Source: Gammaproteobacteria bacterium (GTDB taxonomy: Bacteria > Pseudomonadota > Gammaproteobacteria > Pseudomonadales > Azotimanducaceae). Taken from it: 64,000 bases of DNA. The stretch is from the NCBI GenBank assembly GCA_024640825.1, contig JAHEEG010000002.1:1-64000 (forward strand), written 5' to 3'. A model generated the notes under the pieces. The model saw only the letters and a list, made by a program, of their open reading frames with translations. It was not told the origin of the DNA and did not search any database. Positions 58,806 through 64,000 of the stretch are shown here, piece after piece. The position numbers were made by a program, and so were the translations under genes. Position 1 is the stretch's first letter. Each line of letters begins with the position of its first letter.

Positions 58806-60809
58806 CTAGCCCACTTCGCGCAACTCGCCAGCGGTAACGAAGCGGAGGAACTCGCCGGCGGGCAACGGCTGGGAGAAGTAGAAACCCTGGACGTAATCGC
58901 AGCCGATTTGCTTGAGCCGGTCTACCTGATCCGCCGTCTCAACGCCTTCGGCCACGACCCGCATACCGAAAATCCGACCCATGCTGACAATCGAGGCCAC
59001 CAGGCCGTAATCCCGCGTATTGGACAGCTCGTCGATGAAAGTTTTGTCGATCTTGAGCACGTCGAATTCGAACCTCCGCAGATATCCCAGAGATGAGAAC
59101 CCGGTGCCAAAATCGTCCAGGGCAACGGAGCTGCCTAGAGAACGTGCTCGTGCCAGAAATCTCGAAACGCCTTCACTGTTTTCCATCAGAGCGCTTTCCG
59201 TGAGTTCCAGCGTGATGCCGTTGTCCTCAGCCGTTTCCAGCAAATCCAGAAGTTCCTCAGCGTCCTCATCATGCCGCAGCTGCACGGCGCTCACATTCAG
59301 GGATACTCGCAGCTGATCCAGGCCTATGTCCTGCCACTCTCGCAGCTGGCGCTGACTTTCCGACACCACCCAGCGGCCGATGTCGACGATGAGACCCGTA
59401 TCCTCCGCCACCGGGATAAACTCATCCGGAGAGACCATGCCTAATTCCGGATGCTGCCAGCGCAGGGACGCTTCAGCCCCGCACACAACGCCGCGTTTGA
59501 TATCCACCAAGGGCTGATAGAACAGAACCAGCTGGTTGCTGGTTATCGCCCGACGCAGCGCCGATTCAAGCTCGAGCCGGCGCTCGGCGCGGGCATTCAT
59601 ACCTGGCTCGAAGAAGGCCAGGCTGTTACCCCCTTGCCCCTTAATCTGGGTGCGTGCAGCATCCGCCTTCTGCAGCAGCTCGCCGGTTTCGACGCCATCC
59701 TGCGGGACGATGGCTGTGCCGATGCTGGACGTGATAAAGAGTTCTTTCTCGCCGAGATGGAAAGGTTTATTAATCTCTGCAAGTATGTGTCGAGCCAGCC
59801 TCTCGATGTCACCATGATCAGACACCTCCGTCGTAAGCACCACAAAGTGGTCGCTGCCCAGCCTGGCTACGGTATCGGACTCGTCCACGCACATGGCTAT
59901 GCGTGAAGCAGCCTCCATGAGGATCTGATCGCCCCGTGCGGGCCCGACAGAGTCGTTGACGATCTTGAAGCGGTCGAGGTCGATGCTGATGAGCGCGCCC
60001 ATGAAGTCCTTGTCGTGCGCCCGCAACAGGACACGGGTCAGCCGCTCCTGAAACAGATTCCGGTTCGGAAGTCTGGTGAGCGTGTCGTGATGCGCCTGCC
60101 AGAGCAGAAGGCGTCTGGATGCGTCGGTACCTACCAGATCCATGGACAGCGTCAGAAATCCAGCCACCTCGCCACTCGGGCCAGCAAGGGTCATCCGGGT
60201 TACCTTGTCGGCAAAGGCCTCGCCATGTTTGTTGCGCAGCCGGAATTCACCCACCCAGCGTCCGTTACTGTCGAGCGCGGTGCGCATAGCATCGTAGAAC
60301 TTGAAACCCGGCTGGCCCGAGTGGTTGAAGGAGATCTCCTCGCCCGCCACCTCGTCCTGTGTATAGCCGGTCATCCGGCAATACGCATCGTTGACGGCGA
60401 GGATCCGGTCCTGAACATCTGATACGACGATGGGACTGGGGGCGTGGTCAAACAGCTTCTGATCGAACCCGTTGAAGTCAAATCCGTCCAGTGCGTGCCC
60501 GGGCTCGTCACGCTCTCGAGGCCGACGATTTACAGAAACTCCGGCAAGGATCAGGCCGAACAGAGTCATTAACGCCAACAGGGTCTGCTGACCGCTGCTT
60601 GCGAGCAGCGTCGGACCCTGGGACCAGTAATAGCCGGCGACGAACGGTGGCAGCCAGCAGAGAATGGCCAGCCAGTTCGTGCCGCGTGCGCGCATCCCCG
60701 ACCCACCGAACACCTGGATCGACGCCTTAAGCTGCGCTCCTCGCCTCTCCAAGCCATTCGTGCCGATCATCAAGCCCATGAATCCAGCCGCGTTTCCCAG
60801 AACCGTCAC
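58806..60809 (-). CDS. Membrane PAS-GGDEF-EAL protein with degenerate GGDEF site
   Basis: About 667 residues from the GTG at 60809; an ATG at 60695 would remove 38 poorly conserved residues. Two membrane helices (about 46-63 and 75-93) precede a PAS domain (about 115-230). The GGDEF domain (about 238-400) has G318-S-D-H-F322 in place of GGDEF, so cyclase activity is doubtful. The EAL domain (about 412-660) has E446-A-S in place of EAL but keeps Asn505, E535/E538 (LELTE), D565-D566 (DDFGTG), Lys587 and E621 (AEGVET), so c-di-GMP phosphodiesterase activity is likely. A predicted inner-membrane c-di-GMP hydrolase with a regulatory GGDEF-like domain. Confidence 0.92.
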   Translation of the reverse strand: MTVLGNAAGFMGLMIGTNGLERRGAQLKASIQVFGGSGMRARGTNWLAILCWLPPFVAGYYWSQGPTLLASSGQQTLLALMTLFGLILAGVSVNRRPRERDEPGHALDGFDFNGFDQKLFDHAPSPIVVSDVQDRILAVNDAYCRMTGYTQDEVAGEEISFNHSGQPGFKFYDAMRTALDSNGRWVGEFRLRNKHGEAFADKVTRMTLAGPSGEVAGFLTLSMDLVGTDASRRLLLWQAHHDTLTRLPNRNLFQERLTRVLLRAHDKDFMGALISIDLDRFKIVNDSVGPARGDQILMEAASRIAMCVDESDTVARLGSDHFVVLTTEVSDHGDIERLARHILAEINKPFHLGEKELFITSSIGTAIVPQDGVETGELLQKADAARTQIKGQGGNSLAFFEPGMNARAERRLELESALRRAITSNQLVLFYQPLVDIKRGVVCGAEASLRWQHPELGMVSPDEFIPVAEDTGLIVDIGRWVVSESQRQLREWQDIGLDQLRVSLNVSAVQLRHDEDAEELLDLLETAEDNGITLELTESALMENSEGVSRFLARARSLGSSVALDDFGTGFSSLGYLRRFEFDVLKIDKTFIDELSNTRDYGLVASIVSMGRIFGMRVVAEGVETADQVDRLKQIGCDYVQGFYFSQPLPAGEFLRFVTAGELREVG

Positions 60810-60860
60810 CTAAAATTAGTTGACCGCGGAGAAACCGCAAACCGAACTCGCCAGCAGGAT

Positions 60861-63350
60861 TCAGCTCAGCCCGCGCAGTACAAGAATGGGAGGAGACGCC
60901 ACTAGGGTGCGGGTTCCAAGGATGCCTACGACGGAGATCAGCAGAGCGCCTGCCAAGGGTCCCACCACCCAGAGCACCGGATGTATTTGCGCGCCCAGCT
61001 CGAACACCTGATGCTGCAGAACGGCCACGGTAATTTCGGAACCCACTACCGCCACGATTCCGGCAAACAGCCCCAGAATGGCAAACTCGGCCGCGAGCGA
61101 GCTGGCAATGAGCCGTCGCGAACCTCCCAAAGTCCGGATCAGAGCATGTTCATGCATGCGCGTGTCCCGGCTGGCCTGAATGCTTGCCACCAAAACCAGA
61201 CAACCTGCTGCCACAACCAGGCCCAGCACCAGTTCGACGGCCTGCGTGACCCGACGGATGATGCTCTGAACCTGGGTAATGATGGCGTCGACCTCGATCA
61301 CCGTCACCGTGGGAAAACGGGCGAGCAGCTCGTTGAGAAATGTTTTCTGCTCCGGCTTGAGATAGAAGCTGGTCAACCAGGTGGACGGATAGTCCTCAAG
61401 GACCCCCGGTGAAAATATGATGAAGAAATTGGGCCGCATGCTCTCCCAGTCCAGACGGCGCAGGTTGGCGACTTCGACTTCTACGAATTCGCCGGCGATA
61501 TCAAAGACCAAAGTGTCGCCCACGCTGAGGCCAAGATTCTCAGCATAGTCCTGTTCCAGCGACACCAGTGCCCGGGGGTCTCCCTCGGACCACCAGCTGC
61601 CGCTGACCAGACGGTTATCCTGCGGCAGCTCAACTGCCCAGGTAAGATTGCGTTCGGACTCCATGCGCGGCCCTTCCACTGCCTGGGGAGCCCGGGCACT
61701 TTCCCAGGCCTGCGAATCCAACCCATTCGCCCGCACAATGCGTCCCCGGATCATAGGGAAAAAACCGCCGTGACCCTCGGCCACGCTATCCAGCATGGCA
61801 GACAGCTCGTCCACCTGATCCGGGATGATGTTCATCACAAAGTGATTGGGTGCGTCTTCCGGCACCTGGTCCTGCCACTCGTCGAGCAGCGCTGTTCGCA
61901 GCAGCGTCAGGATCAGCAGCAGCATGATCGCCAGACCGAAGATCAGAATCTGGCCGACGTTTTCCCGTCGCCTGCGTTGCAGCCCCGCCAACGCCAGGCG
62001 CCATCCACTACCCGCCTGCATGCCGATGACCCGGCCACCGCGCAGGAGCAACAGGGCAAGCCCCCCGAAAAGCAGCAGCACCGCCGCGCTGCCGACCAGG
62101 GTCCAGAACGTGAGGGCAAGGCTGCCGCTATACCAGATCAGCAATCCGAGACTGCCCAGCGCGGCGCCGGCATAGCTGGCAATCTGCGACGGGGGCGCGT
62201 TGCCCAGATCTCGGCGGATGACACGCATCGGCGATATCTTGTAAAGATGCAGAAGCGGCGGTAACGCGAACGCGAGGGCGCAGATCAAACCTGTTGCGGC
62301 ACCGAGCAGAAATGGTCGGGCAGTGGGTAGCGGCAACGCCATAGGCACGACAGAACCCAGAACAGCCACCATCGCCAGGTGCAACCCTGAGCCGGCCAAC
62401 ATACCGAGGACAGCGGCCACGACACCAACCACACCGAGCAGGAGCACGAAAGCTCGAAGAATCTCTCCGGGCGTGGCGCCCAGGGTTTTGAGAATGGCGA
62501 CGTGATCGTAGTGGCGGCGGGCATAGCGATGGGCCGACAGAGCTACGGCAACCCCCGCCAGAAGCACTCCGAGAAGCCCCCCCAGCAGCAGGAAGGATTC
62601 TGCGCGATCCAGAGCCGCGCCGATGGACGGACTACTGTCCCGGATACCTCGCCAGCGATAGTTGGGGGCCAGCGGCAGGGCCTCTTTCAGCGCCTCCAGA
62701 TCGCTTTCTTCGCCTCGCAGCAGAAGTCGGTAGGAGATGCGGCTGCCAGGTTGTACCACTTCCGTGGCCGGCACATCTTCCATGTTCATCAGAACCCTAG
62801 GGCCGAGATCGTACACGCTGCCGCCGCGATCCGGCTCCCGGACCAGAACCCGGGTCACCTTCAGGCGGGCCAGACCGACCTCGACGTCGTCGCCAACGCT
62901 GAGTCCCAGGGCCGGGAACAGACGGGCATCCATCCACAGCTCCCCCGGAGCCGGCAGCGCCTTTGTCGGCTGCCCGGGGGTAAAAGGCACGTCAGCCACA
63001 ATCAGGGTACCCCTGAGGGGGTAGCCGGGGGACACGGCCTTCACGCTCACCAGTTGGTTCCCGTCTCCAGCGTATATCATGGAGGCGAACAGCATGGTAT
63101 CGGTGGTTTCCAGGCCTCGCTCCCGGGCCGCGTCGCGGAAAGTGTCGGGAACCGGCCGACTGCCGCCGATGTAGCGATCGGCAGCCAGGAAATCGGAAGA
63201 CTCGGACAGCAACGCCTGCTGCAGTCGGTCTACCAGCAGCGCCACTGACGTTACCGTACCCACGGCGACCAGCAGAGCCACGAGCAGCAACCCGAGTTCG
63301 CCGCTACGCCAGTCACGCCAGGCCAGGCGTAAAATCAGTCGGAACTTCAT
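60861..63350 (-). CDS. FtsX-type ABC transporter permease, YbbP-like
   Basis: An 829-residue permease of the MacB/FtsX/LolC superfamily. N-terminal helix at about 20-41 (LLLVALLVAVGTVTSVALLV), a first periplasmic domain (about 45-240), then three helices, a pair of central helices, a second periplasmic domain, and three C-terminal helices (AVELVLGLVVAAGCLVLVAS onward). The double-FtsX layout matches YbbP. Such systems with a YbbA-like ATPase may extract or move envelope lipids or lipoproteins instead of classical transport. The ATG at 63350 overlaps the ATPase stop (ATGA). Confidence 0.9.
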   Translation of the reverse strand: MKFRLILRLAWRDWRSGELGLLLVALLVAVGTVTSVALLVDRLQQALLSESSDFLAADRYIGGSRPVPDTFRDAARERGLETTDTMLFASMIYAGDGNQLVSVKAVSPGYPLRGTLIVADVPFTPGQPTKALPAPGELWMDARLFPALGLSVGDDVEVGLARLKVTRVLVREPDRGGSVYDLGPRVLMNMEDVPATEVVQPGSRISYRLLLRGEESDLEALKEALPLAPNYRWRGIRDSSPSIGAALDRAESFLLLGGLLGVLLAGVAVALSAHRYARRHYDHVAILKTLGATPGEILRAFVLLLGVVGVVAAVLGMLAGSGLHLAMVAVLGSVVPMALPLPTARPFLLGAATGLICALAFALPPLLHLYKISPMRVIRRDLGNAPPSQIASYAGAALGSLGLLIWYSGSLALTFWTLVGSAAVLLLFGGLALLLLRGGRVIGMQAGSGWRLALAGLQRRRRENVGQILIFGLAIMLLLILTLLRTALLDEWQDQVPEDAPNHFVMNIIPDQVDELSAMLDSVAEGHGGFFPMIRGRIVRANGLDSQAWESARAPQAVEGPRMESERNLTWAVELPQDNRLVSGSWWSEGDPRALVSLEQDYAENLGLSVGDTLVFDIAGEFVEVEVANLRRLDWESMRPNFFIIFSPGVLEDYPSTWLTSFYLKPEQKTFLNELLARFPTVTVIEVDAIITQVQSIIRRVTQAVELVLGLVVAAGCLVLVASIQASRDTRMHEHALIRTLGGSRRLIASSLAAEFAILGLFAGIVAVVGSEITVAVLQHQVFELGAQIHPVLWVVGPLAGALLISVVGILGTRTLVASPPILVLRGLS

Positions 63351-64000
63351 GTCCGCACGCTCCCTGCCACCAGCTCTACCACCCGCTGGCAGCGCTGCGC
63401 CAGCCGGTCGTCGTGGGTAACCAGCACCAGCGTGGTTGCAAACTCGGCGTTGAGCTCGAAGATCAGGTCGATGATTTTCTGTCCGGTTACGGTATCCAGA
63501 TTGCCCGTAGGCTCATCGGCGAACAGCACGTTAGGCCGGGACGCGAACGCGCGAGCGATGGCAACCCGCTGCTGTTCTCCTCCCGACAGCTGCCGCGGAT
63601 AGTGGCCCATGCGCGCGCCGAGCCCAACCTTATCCAGCAGCCTCCGCGCTTCATCCTGAGCGTCATTCTCACCGTGAAGCTCGCCGGGGAGCATGACGTT
63701 CTCCAGGGCTGTCAGGCTGCCGAGCAGTTGAAATGTCTGGAAAACGAAGCCTACCTGCTCGCCGCGAATACGCGCTCTGGCTTCTTCATCAAGGCCGGTG
63801 ATTTCGTTGCCTACCAGAGTCACGGATCCGCCGGTGGGTAGGTCCAACCCCGCCAGAATTCCGAGCAGAGTGGTCTTGCCGGAACCGGAAGCTCCAACAA
63901 TCGCCACGCTCTCTCCTGCATTGATTTCCAGATCTACGCCGTCCAGTATGACAAGCTCACCTTCAGACGTAGCGACAATTTTCTCAACAGATTTGGCTTC
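63347..64000 (-). CDS. ABC transporter ATPase, YbbA/LolD-like (5' end outside window)
   Basis: The frame is open to the window edge; 217 residues are visible and the start codon lies beyond 64000. Visible parts: Walker A VGASGSGKTTLLGILAGLD, Q-loop FVFQTFQLLGSLTALENVMLP, signature LSGGEQQRVAIARAF, Walker B LFADEPTGNLD and switch His VTHDDRLA. These are typical of the LolD/MacB/YbbA group, which energises FtsX-type permeases. It is coupled by overlap to the permease gene downstream. Confidence 0.94.
   Translation of the reverse strand, partial: EAKSVEKIVATSEGELVILDGVDLEINAGESVAIVGASGSGKTTLLGILAGLDLPTGGSVTLVGNEITGLDEEARARIRGEQVGFVFQTFQLLGSLTALENVMLPGELHGENDAQDEARRLLDKVGLGARMGHYPRQLSGGEQQRVAIARAFASRPNVLFADEPTGNLDTVTGQKIIDLIFELNAEFATTLVLVTHDDRLAQRCQRVVELVAGSVRT

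Overview
The window reads as a single stretch of gammaproteobacterial chromosome: moderately high GC, almost fully coding, with no tRNA, rRNA, CRISPR array, transposase or phage gene seen. The ligA-zipA-smc block, a complete ccmABCDEFGHI operon, nrdB, gpsA, ttcA, ppnN and a yheU homologue are typical of free-living Gammaproteobacteria. The number of acyl-CoA dehydrogenases and the two TonB-dependent receptors suggest a marine or environmental aerobe near the Pseudomonadales/Cellvibrionales; this placement is an inference from gene content only.

Layout. 1-2.6 kb: nrdB with a very long low-complexity linker, a terminator, then gpsA. 2.7-12.0 kb: a lipid/acyl-CoA catabolic region on the minus strand (small membrane protein, alpha/beta hydrolase, three acyl-CoA dehydrogenases, a DsbA-fold isomerase, carbamate kinase, and a GTPase related to cyclic 2,3-diphosphoglycerate synthetase) facing a divergent crotonase gene; the divergent promoter region carries a perfect 26-bp inverted repeat. 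12.1-15.1 kb: a double-CDGSH protein and a DUF349 protein. 15.1-21.1 kb: a PepSY protein with a PhoPQ-like two-component system, a TonB-dependent receptor with a long leader, and a glycerate-kinase-like protein. 21.2-31.5 kb: DoxX, an M16 lipoprotein peptidase, a DinG-type helicase, a CecR-HlyD-ABC export operon, and a lytic transglycosylase-like lipoprotein.

31.5-38.4 kb: the minus-strand block smc, zipA, ligA. 38.5-46.0 kb: the cytochrome c maturation operon, nearly every junction an overlap of a few bases, with a tandemly duplicated C-terminal domain in CcmI. 46.0-50.6 kb: ppnN, a second TonB-dependent receptor, a secreted repeat-bearing protein and a yheU homologue. 50.7-57.9 kb: an OmpR-type regulator followed by a 2150-residue cytoplasmic Ser/Thr kinase-ATPase-GAF-PAS-histidine kinase-receiver-HPt protein. 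58-64 kb: ttcA, a PAS-GGDEF-EAL protein with a degenerate GGDEF site, and a YbbP/YbbA-like ABC system whose ATPase runs off the window end.

The observations most worth following are the 50.7-57.9 kb phosphorelay, which has every phosphotransfer residue plus an apparently intact Ser/Thr kinase; the carbamate kinase/GTPase pair embedded in an acyl-CoA dehydrogenase operon; the inverted promoter duplication at 10.9-11.0 kb; the CcmI domain duplication; and the leader of the first TonB receptor, which holds a near-perfect palindrome and a possible 29-residue Cys-containing ORF.
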